From the NCBI GenBank assembly GCA_963783145.1, contig CAWAMM010000002.1:806001-870000 (forward strand): DNA of 64,000 nucleotides, given 5' to 3'. Position numbers and translations under genes: made by a program. This stretch comes from DATGKG01 sp963783145. Its GTDB lineage: Bacteria > Desulfobacterota > Binatia > Binatales > Binataceae. Under the pieces are notes generated by a model. That model was not told the DNA's origin. It made no database searches and worked only from the letters and a program-made list of their open reading frames with translations. Positions 1-7,230 of this stretch are shown here, piece after piece. Position 1 is the stretch's first letter, and each line of letters begins with the position of its first letter.

Positions 1-1497
1 ACCCATCTCGGCACTAACTCGGCCGGCGCACAGATCGCGGTCGACTCCGCCAGCCAAGCGGTCGTGGTCGGCACCACACGCTCCGCGTCATTCCCAACGA
101 CGCCAGGTGCGTTTCAGAGTAGCTATCCGGGGAGCAACGGCGCGCCGATGGTAGGTTTCGTCACGAAGTTCAACGGGCAAGGCACCGGGCTGGTATTTTC
201 CTCCTTTATGGGGCTGTCGGATGGCGGCTGGCCCAACGCGGTAGCGCTGGATTCTTCGAGCAACGTATTCATCAGCGGCGGCACCTCGACCGGGGTTAAC
301 TTCAACACGCAGAGCTGCGCACCATTTCTATGCGGCTTTGTGGTCGAGCTGGATAGCAGCGGTTCCAGTCTGGATTTTTCGGCGAACTTCCCCTTCGCGA
401 CGCTTTACGGGATTGCTATCGATGGCGCCGGCAACGCGCACGTGGTCGGCTTGCGAGGTGGACCGCTGCTCATCAACCTCGATTCGGGGGGCAATCCGAC
501 TTTTGTGATGCTCACTTTCAATGGCAATCCGACCCGCATCGCGATTGGCCAATCGGGCAACATTTTCCTCAGCGGCGTTACCACCAGCACTGCGCTGACA
601 GTAACGCCCGGCGCCTATCAATCTACCTATGGGGGCGCTGGAGACGCATTTGTATCCGTGCTGGACCCGAGCGGAGTGTTCAACCTCTACACCACTTACC
701 TCGGCGGTAGCGGGCTGGATTCGGCGCAAGGACTGGCGCTCGATTCGACCGAGAACGCGTATGTGACGGGCACCACGCAATCAATGGATTTTCCGGTCAC
801 CAGCGGCGTCTTTGAGGGGCAGTATCCGGGCGGGACCAACGGACTCGCATTCGTCGCGCGGATGGTTCCGGTTCTGCAGTCCCCGACCCCGACCATGACG
901 ATTACTCCGACCCTGATTCCCACACCGATCCAAACCTCGTTGGTACCGCCGACCCCGAGCGCGACTCGCACACCCTTGCCGACTCGTTCAACCAATGCGA
1001 CCCCGATTCAAACCTCCGTCGAGGTCGGCACGCCGACGCCCTCGATGACCGCGACCGCGATTGGAACGCTGACTGCGACTCCAACGGCAACCTCGACTGC
1101 CACTCGAACGGTCACCCCAACACCAACGCCCACTCCGCTGGAGACGGTGAAGATCGCACCGCCGGGAATTACCTTCGCGAAGATCAAGCTGGGGAAATCG
1201 AGCGGCAATCGCACGGTCACCCTCACCAATCCCCGTACCAAGACCAATAAAGGCACGGTGATGATTACCGGCGTAACGTTTCAATCGGAGATAAGCCGAC
1301 TACCCGCCGTCGGCTTCGCGATTCAAACCAAAAAGACTACCTGCGTGAGTGGAGTGTCGGTTGCGGCCGGAAAGAGCTGCAAAGTTGTCGTGAGGTTTAC
1401 GCCCTTGAAGACCGGGCAAGCGATTGATGCGCTCGTGATTACCGGTACTTTCCTTGAGAGCGGACAACCGGTGGCATTGGTCGGTACCGGCAAATAG
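1..1497 (+). CDS. SBBP-repeat secreted protein, 5' truncated
   Basis: The reading frame is open from base 1, so the gene starts outside the window. The visible part has repeated beta-propeller-like blocks of the SBBP type, for example AVDSASQAVVVGTT, ALDSSSNVFISGGT and ALDSTENAYVTGTT, each followed by F-P-x-T-x-G-x-F-Q. Around window residues 290-380 there is a Thr/Pro-rich linker. The last ~100 residues (GITFAKIKLGKSSGNRTVTL onward) look like an ASH/choice-of-anchor-D beta domain ending in LVGTGK. This is a surface or secreted structural protein with no catalytic motif. The stop lies 9 bp from the stop of the convergent CAP gene. The repeat family is clear; the biological role is unknown. 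Confidence 0.75.
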   Translation, partial: THLGTNSAGAQIAVDSASQAVVVGTTRSASFPTTPGAFQSSYPGSNGAPMVGFVTKFNGQGTGLVFSSFMGLSDGGWPNAVALDSSSNVFISGGTSTGVNFNTQSCAPFLCGFVVELDSSGSSLDFSANFPFATLYGIAIDGAGNAHVVGLRGGPLLINLDSGGNPTFVMLTFNGNPTRIAIGQSGNIFLSGVTTSTALTVTPGAYQSTYGGAGDAFVSVLDPSGVFNLYTTYLGGSGLDSAQGLALDSTENAYVTGTTQSMDFPVTSGVFEGQYPGGTNGLAFVARMVPVLQSPTPTMTITPTLIPTPIQTSLVPPTPSATRTPLPTRSTNATPIQTSVEVGTPTPSMTATAIGTLTATPTATSTATRTVTPTPTPTPLETVKIAPPGITFAKIKLGKSSGNRTVTLTNPRTKTNKGTVMITGVTFQSEISRLPAVGFAIQTKKTTCVSGVSVAAGKSCKVVVRFTPLKTGQAIDALVITGTFLESGQPVALVGTGK

Positions 1498-1506
1498 GGA
1501 TGTTCC

Positions 1507-2040
1507 TTACTGTGCGAAATCCGCGCTGACGTAATAGTCGCCGTCAGGCGCCTGCGCGACCGCGATGCCAGTTTTGGTGAAAGTGGGCGATAAGACATTT
1601 TTGCGATTCGCTGGCGCCGCCATCCAAATCGACAAAGTATCGTCGGCCACCCGATCGGGCCGAGTTTTGAGCCTGCCGACATCTTCGCCGAGTTTAAGCG
1701 TCTTGGTGCCTTGCGAGGTTATCCGCGTGACCGGGTCGGCTTCGTCAGAACCGCGAGTGCTCAAGAACGTCCCCGCAACCATCTTGTCAGTATGCGCCTG
1801 GGCACTCCTGGTTAGTTCGGGTGAGCTCGCGAATGGCTCCAATCCATTGACGGACCGTTGTTTGTTGAGCCCGTCAAAAAGCTGCCTTGCGATCTCGTCA
1901 CCGCTTAACTGAGGTCCCTGGTCGGGAGTTTGCGCCGTCGGAGGAACCGTCGCTCCTTCGACCTTTGACGGTGGGTTCTTGCTGGCGCAGGCGCACAACG
2001 TGATGGCGGTAAGAACTACAATTGCGCTGGAAATTTTCAT
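1507..2040 (-). CDS. CAP (SCP/PR1)-domain lipoprotein
   Basis: A 177-aa protein. It starts with a short Lys-bearing signal peptide and a lipobox-like LCAC, so it is probably a lipoprotein. Residues ~50-177 fit the bacterial CAP/YkwD family: LNKQRSVNGLEPF, ELTRSAQAHTDKM, LGEDVGR, SIWMAAPANRKNVLSP, TKTGIAVAQAPDGDYYVSADF. The usual W-x-x-S-x-x-H segment is replaced by WMAAPANRKN, so one classical CAP-cavity His seems missing. Function is unknown; CAP proteins are usually exported and cell-wall or envelope associated. It may stand alone, as its neighbours are convergent or separated. Confidence 0.7.
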   Translation of the reverse strand: MKISSAIVVLTAITLCACASKNPPSKVEGATVPPTAQTPDQGPQLSGDEIARQLFDGLNKQRSVNGLEPFASSPELTRSAQAHTDKMVAGTFLSTRGSDEADPVTRITSQGTKTLKLGEDVGRLKTRPDRVADDTLSIWMAAPANRKNVLSPTFTKTGIAVAQAPDGDYYVSADFAQ

Positions 2041-2098
2041 CGGAATATGACGCGCGCCTGCGGGGTCGCCCGCCGGCGCGCGTTCCCTGTCAGATATC

Positions 2099-3034
2099 TT
2101 AGAGTCCGGGGACGCTGAAGGTCTTGTAAATGGTCAGCTCGCCGTATACTCCCGGACTTCCATAGCCGAATTGCAGGTCGGCGCCGAGCTGGTAGATGCG
2201 ATTGTAGATTCCCACGATAGGTCCGCCCTGGCCATCGAGGCCGCTGATGAAGCCGCCCCCATAAACCGACCCACCGGCGCCGAGCAGCAGGATCCAGTCC
2301 GGGGTTTGCATCGCTACAACGCGCAAATCGATCTCACTGGAAGTCACATCATTCTGGAAGTTGTGGATCGGCGCGATGAACACGTTGAACGGATGCGGGC
2401 TGTTGAGCATGAACCACATCGAGATGTCGGATTCGACCGTCCAGGCATCGCTGTCGCCGACATCATGCCCGCCGAGGAAAACAAAGCTGAAGCCTTCGAG
2501 CGGGCTGAGATCGAACCCAGCCTGGAAGCGGCCGAAGTTCAATCGATTCGCGGTTTGATTCGATGGCGCCAGCGGGCTGGTCGAGTTTTTTTCGATCCAT
2601 AGTTGATATCCTGTCGCCCTGCCAACGATGCCGAGGCCCTCGGTGATGCTCTGCTCGAGCTGAATGCCCTCATCGGTCAGGTAATAGTCCTGCGAAGCCA
2701 GGCCGCCGCCAAACAGCGTTACATCCAGATGCGGCTGCGCGGGGGTGGTGAGACGTGAAAGTTGATAGAGCGAAGCGAGGCTCTTGAGCTCGAGGTCAGT
2801 CGTGCTCATGAAGCCCAACGACTTTACCGACGACATGCCGGAAAGCGCCGCGAAGCCTTCAGAGGTGCCGGTTCCCGATGCATTCGCCAATTGTTCGTTG
2901 TCGGCGGGCTTTTGCGTTGAACCATTGTACGCTGCAAAAGCCGAATTAATGGTAGTCAATCCGATGAAAAGCGAAGTGCAGAGGGCGGCCATAGCCAAGG
3001 TCGCCTTCGCGCCTCGCAGGTGCTGGTTTAACAT
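2099..3034 (-). CDS. Putative outer-membrane beta-barrel protein
   Basis: A 311-aa protein with a signal peptide (residues ~1-34, hydrophobic core AMAALCTSLFIGLTTINSAFA). An Ala/Ser/Gly-rich stretch follows, then many short amphipathic strands with alternating aromatics (LDVTLFGGGL, SFVFLGGHDVG, DISMWFML, FNVFIAPIHNF, WILLLGAGGSVYGGGF, LQFGYGSPGVYGELTIYKTF). The pattern fits a transmembrane beta-barrel, but there is no recognisable family signature and the terminal residue is Leu rather than Phe. The upstream region to 3120 is short; the next minus-strand gene lies 87 bp away. Confidence 0.5.
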   Translation of the reverse strand: MLNQHLRGAKATLAMAALCTSLFIGLTTINSAFAAYNGSTQKPADNEQLANASGTGTSEGFAALSGMSSVKSLGFMSTTDLELKSLASLYQLSRLTTPAQPHLDVTLFGGGLASQDYYLTDEGIQLEQSITEGLGIVGRATGYQLWIEKNSTSPLAPSNQTANRLNFGRFQAGFDLSPLEGFSFVFLGGHDVGDSDAWTVESDISMWFMLNSPHPFNVFIAPIHNFQNDVTSSEIDLRVVAMQTPDWILLLGAGGSVYGGGFISGLDGQGGPIVGIYNRIYQLGADLQFGYGSPGVYGELTIYKTFSVPGL

Positions 3035-3120
3035 GTATTCGCTTTCCCTTAACTGGTTGGGTCCGGACCAAGACCTTCGCGAACTGAAGTCACCTCTTAC
3101 GGGTCTTGGTAGTTGATGAT

Positions 3121-3519
3121 TTACTTGTTCACGGATTTCTCGAAATTATTCAGCGCCTTGTTCACCGCCTTGTTGGCACGATTGACGGCGTTCTCGGCGC
3201 CCACCGCTGCATCCATCGCATCGGTGGCCGCATGCTGGGCCTGGTTGGCCGCAGTCTCAGCCTGAATCGCCGCGGTCTCCGCCACGACGGCCGAATGTTC
3301 TGCTCTGACTGCGATGGGCGTTATCGGTGCGGGCGGCGGTGGTACCACATTGGGCGGAGGTCCATTGAAGGGCGGCGGCGGCAACACCGGCGGAGGGGGT
3401 GGGGGGGTGACACCATGGACGCATGCGCCGGCGATGCCAACATAAAAGGCCGTTGCGGCGAAGGTGACGCCACAAATCGAAAGGACGCGACCGCATAGTT
3501 TTACTGCACTAATTTTCAC
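3121..3519 (-). CDS. Secreted Pro-rich / Ala-rich coiled-coil protein
   Basis: A 132-aa protein: signal peptide (KLCGRVLSICGVTFAATAFYV), then a polyproline segment (PPPPPPVLPPPPFNGPPPN...), then an Ala-rich heptad-like tail (ETAAIQAETAANQAQHAATD...) ending in Lys/Asn-rich sequence. The tail should form an amphipathic helix or coiled coil, somewhat like small Lpp-type envelope proteins, but with no lipobox Cys in the right place. Function unknown. The low-complexity C-tract (3395-3408) is a site where assembly errors would be easy. Confidence 0.55.
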   Translation of the reverse strand: MKISAVKLCGRVLSICGVTFAATAFYVGIAGACVHGVTPPPPPPVLPPPPFNGPPPNVVPPPPAPITPIAVRAEHSAVVAETAAIQAETAANQAQHAATDAMDAAVGAENAVNRANKAVNKALNNFEKSVNK

Positions 3520-3553
3520 GACGATTGCCTCCTTGGTGTTCTGCCTCGATTGC

Positions 3554-4909
3554 TCACTTGCCCGGCTGGATATTTACAAAACTCACGATTCCCGGGGTCA
3601 GGACTACCGAGCTGTTGAGCGTGTGCGAAGTTCCCTGTTGTCGCGGCGCTGCCAGCAACGCCGCGATATCGATCACCGCGGCGTAGGTGCGGGCGCGATT
3701 GATGATAACGCCCATCCCTTTGCCGGTGTTGGGGCTGGTGTATGCGGTCAGACCGTTGGGTTCATAGGACATTGCCCAGGGTTTTCCCGATGGATCGCTG
3801 GGCATCTCAGCTTGCACCCAATCCTGGATCGCCGGAACGCCGCTGCCCGAAGTCGTCGGAAGGCTCAAGGCACCGAATCCGCCGCCGCCACCCGAGAGCT
3901 CGAAGCGATCCGCCGCCAACGCCAGCTGCTGACCTGGCACTATCGCGATACCGGTTATCCCATTTTCGAGATTGGTCATCTCGCTGAGGGTTTGAATCTG
4001 CTTGCCGGGAGTAGTCCAGGTGTTCGAAGTGGTATCGAACGTCGCCTGGCTGAGATCGAAGAGCGCGATGTCCTCGACCACATCGGGCACGCAGTCCGAC
4101 GGGCTCCTAAATGTGCCGTACGCAATTTGAGTCGTGGGGTCATAGGCGCCGGAATCCGGCAGTGCATCGCGTTGGGTGGTGCCGCCGGTATTGGTGGTGC
4201 AAGTCCCGGTGGAACTGAAAAAATCGGAGCCGTCCTCCAGCTCGAATGCCGCTCCATCACTTAGTCTGAGGATCTGGTAATCCGGCTTGGTGCTCTGAAA
4301 AGTCTTGAGGTTTACGATCTGATAGTTGGGCGACAGGATCAGGTGATCGACGGGATCGTAACCGAAGTTCCCTGAAATTACGTCGCCACCGGTAGGGATG
4401 ATCGGCTGCAATTTGAGCGGCGAAAGCTGCACCGGCAGGTAACCCTTGGAGGTTGCCACAATTGCCTGGCCCAGGCCGTCATCGATCGCGACGCCGCAGG
4501 TGGCGCATGATCCTCCGGTGAAATGGATGAGCTTGCTCGCGCCGGTCTTGAACCCGGCTACCTTATTTTTCGGTGGCCTGATGATGTTTGGATTCCCAAA
4601 TGCCGTGGAGCATACCGCGATTTCGGTCGCAGGACTGGCGGCGCAGGAATTCGCGTATCCGGTGCCAAGCCGAACCGCCTTGGGCAGCGTACCCGTGGCG
4701 GATTCAATGACTTTCAGCGCGGTGCCCATCTTCAGAGAATTATCGGTCGAGTAAGGCACGTAGAGACTGACGTTGGTGCCATCGACCAGCACCCCGGGAG
4801 CATTCGAGGTAGTCGAAGTTATGGGTGAGCCGTTAGCTGCGAACCCAGCTCCGCCAAAAAGGAAAAATAAGCCAACCGCACCGCAAACAACGCTTAACCC
4901 CCGTTTCAC
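3554..4909 (-). CDS. Secreted beta-propeller-like hypothetical protein
   Basis: Starting from the GTG at 4907-4909, the protein begins VKRGLSVVCGAVGLFFLFGG, a typical signal peptide, with GAGGGG-like sequence just upstream. The frame stays open back to 5047, but only a TTG is available there and the extra 46 residues do not look exported. The mature part has repeated blocks such as GVAIDDGLGQAIVATSKGYL, NFGYDPVDHLILSPNYQ, SGAYDPTTQIAYGTF and GIAIVPGQQLALAADRF, consistent with a beta-propeller. Its style, and a block ending in an F-F-x-x-T segment, resembles the lipoprotein at 19.6 kb. No enzymatic motif is visible. Confidence 0.55.
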   Translation of the reverse strand: MKRGLSVVCGAVGLFFLFGGAGFAANGSPITSTTSNAPGVLVDGTNVSLYVPYSTDNSLKMGTALKVIESATGTLPKAVRLGTGYANSCAASPATEIAVCSTAFGNPNIIRPPKNKVAGFKTGASKLIHFTGGSCATCGVAIDDGLGQAIVATSKGYLPVQLSPLKLQPIIPTGGDVISGNFGYDPVDHLILSPNYQIVNLKTFQSTKPDYQILRLSDGAAFELEDGSDFFSSTGTCTTNTGGTTQRDALPDSGAYDPTTQIAYGTFRSPSDCVPDVVEDIALFDLSQATFDTTSNTWTTPGKQIQTLSEMTNLENGITGIAIVPGQQLALAADRFELSGGGGGFGALSLPTTSGSGVPAIQDWVQAEMPSDPSGKPWAMSYEPNGLTAYTSPNTGKGMGVIINRARTYAAVIDIAALLAAPRQQGTSHTLNSSVVLTPGIVSFVNIQPGK

Positions 4910-5444
4910 AATCCCCTCATTTTCCGAAGGCTCCAAGCGTCTAGCAACATGATATGTGATTGCGAGTGAGGCTTTCAAACCTGCGTGAACTCGGTCCAGC
5001 ACATCAAAATAAGCCTTGAATTTGTTCGACTTTAGAAACGCTATCAAAACGTCACCCTCGACACAACATACAAGCGAGTATGCATGTTATTGCCCCTCGG
5101 CGCTCATTAGAACACACTTAATCCTAAATTAATTCACGACAGTAGCTTGGGCGATATCTCCATCTGCGTAATGACGGATAGATGCCGCTTTCAATTCAAT
5201 ATTTCCAATCTCGCACTCCGTTTAAAGAGGCAATGCGGATGTGGCTGGTCGGAACATCTCGTTGCCTAATATCGCACCAAAATTGCGACCTCGCAGTTTC
5301 AAGCTTGATACAGGCACCGAGTCGAATTCCATAAAATGCGGCACTTTTCGTTGAAGCAACGAGGAACGCTTCTTGCTGAACTCCCGGGCAGGAACGAAGT
5401 AACCGAAGACTGTGCCCATAGCTAACTGATTGATAGTCCAAAAC

Positions 5445-5493
5445 CGCCATGTTCCCCCACATGGCGTAGGTCGCCGTGTTCCCCCACGCGGCG
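5445..5493. repeat. Twin hairpins with identical TTCCCCCA loops
   Basis: Two adjacent stem-loops. CGCCATG/CATGGCG at 5445-5466 is a perfect 7-bp stem. CGCCGTG/CGCGGCG at 5472-5493 has one G-T wobble. Both enclose the same 8-nt loop, ttccccca. Same loop with partly compensated stems suggests a duplicated REP-like or IS-terminus-derived structure. Confidence 0.5.
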
Positions 5494-5783
5494 AGGGTCG
5501 GGATGAAGGTGTTTATGAGCGCACCTTCATCCCGGCCACCCTCCAAAGCCAGAACGAACCGAGCTTCTCTCCTAATCAGTTCCGGACAGTGATCCTCGCT
5601 CGATAGCTCAATAGGTCCGCGACCGGACCGCAGGCGCGGGTCTAAGGAAACCTTGACCAACTGCCTGTGCTTGCAACGCTGCAATTCGTGCGCGGCAGGG
5701 TCTTGTTGCCGCATAACGCCAAATTCCATCGCGAATCATCTGATCGTGTGTGCATGCTGTTAACTCCATGTGTCGTCGGCGAT

Positions 5784-5800
5784 TTGAACAATTTGTTCAA
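5784..5800. promoter_or_regulatory. 17-bp perfect palindrome, operator candidate
   Basis: TTGAACAA-T-TTGTTCAA is an odd-centred perfect inverted repeat about 125 bp upstream of the gene at 5925. This fits a homodimeric regulator site. The protein that binds it is unknown. Confidence 0.4.
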
Positions 5801-5839
5801 CCGAAAAGAACGCCTTCGGATTAGTAGTGCCGCTCGCGT

Positions 5840-5880
5840 CTTATCCGCCACTCCTCCGAGAAGTCGGCATCGCGGATAAG
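5840..5880 (+). promoter_or_regulatory. Stem-loop in the leader of the 5925 gene
   Basis: CTTATCCGC at 5840-5848 pairs with GCGGATAAG at 5872-5880 (9 bp perfect stem, 23-nt loop). It ends 44 bp before the ATG at 5925. It could be a 5' UTR element; no T-tract follows, so a terminator is less likely. Confidence 0.35.
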
Positions 5881-5924
5881 GCAATCAATCTAAACTCCGC
5901 GACATATCTGAAGGGAGTGGAACC

Positions 5925-7139
5925 ATGAGACGATCAGGACGATTCGCCTCGGCGGACGTAAATGCAAATTTGGGGGCTCTCGCAGCCCTTATCGGCACCT
6001 GGAAAGGGCACGGTTTCAATCTGATTGCGAGGCCGGACTTCCACGACAAGACCGACCTCTATCTTCAACTGAATCACACCCGTGAGTCGCTCACCTTCGA
6101 GGCTATCGGTTCGCCGATTCCGAATCGCGGCTTCGGACAAGATGACATCGATCTGTTCGGCCTGACCTATTTGCAGAAGATCAGCGACGCGGGACATGAT
6201 GGGGCGCTGCACATCGAACCGGGTATCTGGGTCACTCAACCCAACACCACGTTTCCTGCCGAAAGCGTGCCCAAACCCGAGCAGATTGTAGCTAGGATGG
6301 GAACCATTCCGCATGGGAACTCCCTGCTCGCGCAGGGCCTTCTAACCCCGTTCAGCGGCCCTCCGGTGTTGAAATCGGGAGCAGCGCAATACGCATTTTC
6401 GTTATTTCCGTCTTTCAACAGCACGCCCTTCGGGGTTCCGCCGACCGCGCCTGGCATCGTCCTGAATGCGGCTGGGTCATCGGAAAAACTGACTGCGCCC
6501 ACGGTCCCGGCGGCGCCGTTTCCACAGTACGATCTGAGTATCGCTCCCGCTCCGACACCGCTTCCTCCGGCGCTGCAGGAGGTCTTCAATCTGAACACGC
6601 GAACGCCGTTCGAAACCGCCCCGCCGGAACCGCCGATCGCCAACACGCCGGCCAATCAGGCGCTGGTCAACGATCCGATCACGTTGCTGCAAAACGACAT
6701 TCAGAAGCTCGTCGACGAGGGCTATACGTTTGAAGGGACCGCGCTCAACATCGCGACTCAAACCCCGATCAGCTTCTTGACTACGCCGAACAGCGGCGCA
6801 ACCGGCCCCACCGCCGCGGTGAATGTGCCGGAGTTCGGCGGTGGAATCGAGAACATCCAATTTTTGCAGGGTGCAACGGTTACGATCCAGAGTAAGCCGG
6901 AACCGGAGGAAAATGCACAAACCGCGCTGGTTTATGCCACCTTCTGGATCGAAAACGTATCCAACAAGAAGACCGGTGAGTACTTCACTCAGCTGCAATA
7001 TGCGCAGATGGTGATCCTCGACTTCCCGATCTTCCATCTACTCAATCCGCCGGTAGGCACGCCGCAGGCGCCCCCGACCTTCGTGAACCTCGGATGGCCG
7101 CATATTTCGGTAGCGACTCTGCGCAAGACCTTTGCCTGA
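5925..7139 (+). CDS. Nitrobindin-like / heme-binding beta-barrel protein
   Basis: A 404-aa protein with an ATG preceded by gaagggagtggaacc, a good ribosome site. The N-terminal part, NLGALAALIGTWKGHGFNL, resembles the start of the nitrobindin/THAP4-type beta barrel (G-x-W-x-G). The C-terminal part has strand pairs ending FVNLGWPHISVATLRK, which fits the closing strands of heme-binding proteins in this group. The middle (residues ~160-260) is a Pro/Thr-rich, low-conservation insert. There is no signal peptide. The heme or NO role is by family analogy only and no His ligand is assigned. A hairpin terminator follows at 7163. Confidence 0.5.
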   Translation: MRRSGRFASADVNANLGALAALIGTWKGHGFNLIARPDFHDKTDLYLQLNHTRESLTFEAIGSPIPNRGFGQDDIDLFGLTYLQKISDAGHDGALHIEPGIWVTQPNTTFPAESVPKPEQIVARMGTIPHGNSLLAQGLLTPFSGPPVLKSGAAQYAFSLFPSFNSTPFGVPPTAPGIVLNAAGSSEKLTAPTVPAAPFPQYDLSIAPAPTPLPPALQEVFNLNTRTPFETAPPEPPIANTPANQALVNDPITLLQNDIQKLVDEGYTFEGTALNIATQTPISFLTTPNSGATGPTAAVNVPEFGGGIENIQFLQGATVTIQSKPEPEENAQTALVYATFWIENVSNKKTGEYFTQLQYAQMVILDFPIFHLLNPPVGTPQAPPTFVNLGWPHISVATLRKTFA

Positions 7140-7162
7140 TGAAAGATGGATTCGCGAACGCC

Positions 7163-7196
7163 GCACGGAGACAACCACCAAAGGCTGTCTCCGTGC
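7163..7196. terminator. Bidirectional hairpin between convergent genes
   Basis: GCACGGAGACA (7163-7173) pairs perfectly with TGTCTCCGTGC (7186-7196), 11-bp stem and 12-nt loop. It sits between the stop of the 5925 gene and the stop of the minus-strand glycosyltransferase. No clear U-tract, so the terminator role is an inference from position. Confidence 0.55.
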
Positions 7197-7230
7197 CGGC
7201 CCGCCCGAGTTGAGAACGTTTCAGTCGCGC

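Larger units (their letters stand above)
5048..5924. other. Gene-poor intergenic region with stem-loops
   Basis: About 880 bp between the divergent gene at 3554 and the gene at 5925. A minus-strand reading frame at 5196-5729 is open, but its composition, with repeats translated through hairpins and no family match, makes it unlikely to be a gene. The region holds two sibling hairpins at 5445-5493, a 17-bp palindrome at 5784-5800 and a stem-loop at 5840-5880. All are listed separately. Confidence 0.5.

Noticed and set aside
328..780. Minus-strand open frame inside the SBBP gene
   Set aside because: Shadow of a high-GC gene on the other strand.
5196..5729. 177-aa minus-strand open frame
   Set aside because: It runs through the twin hairpins, has no family features or good start site, and looks like chance coding.
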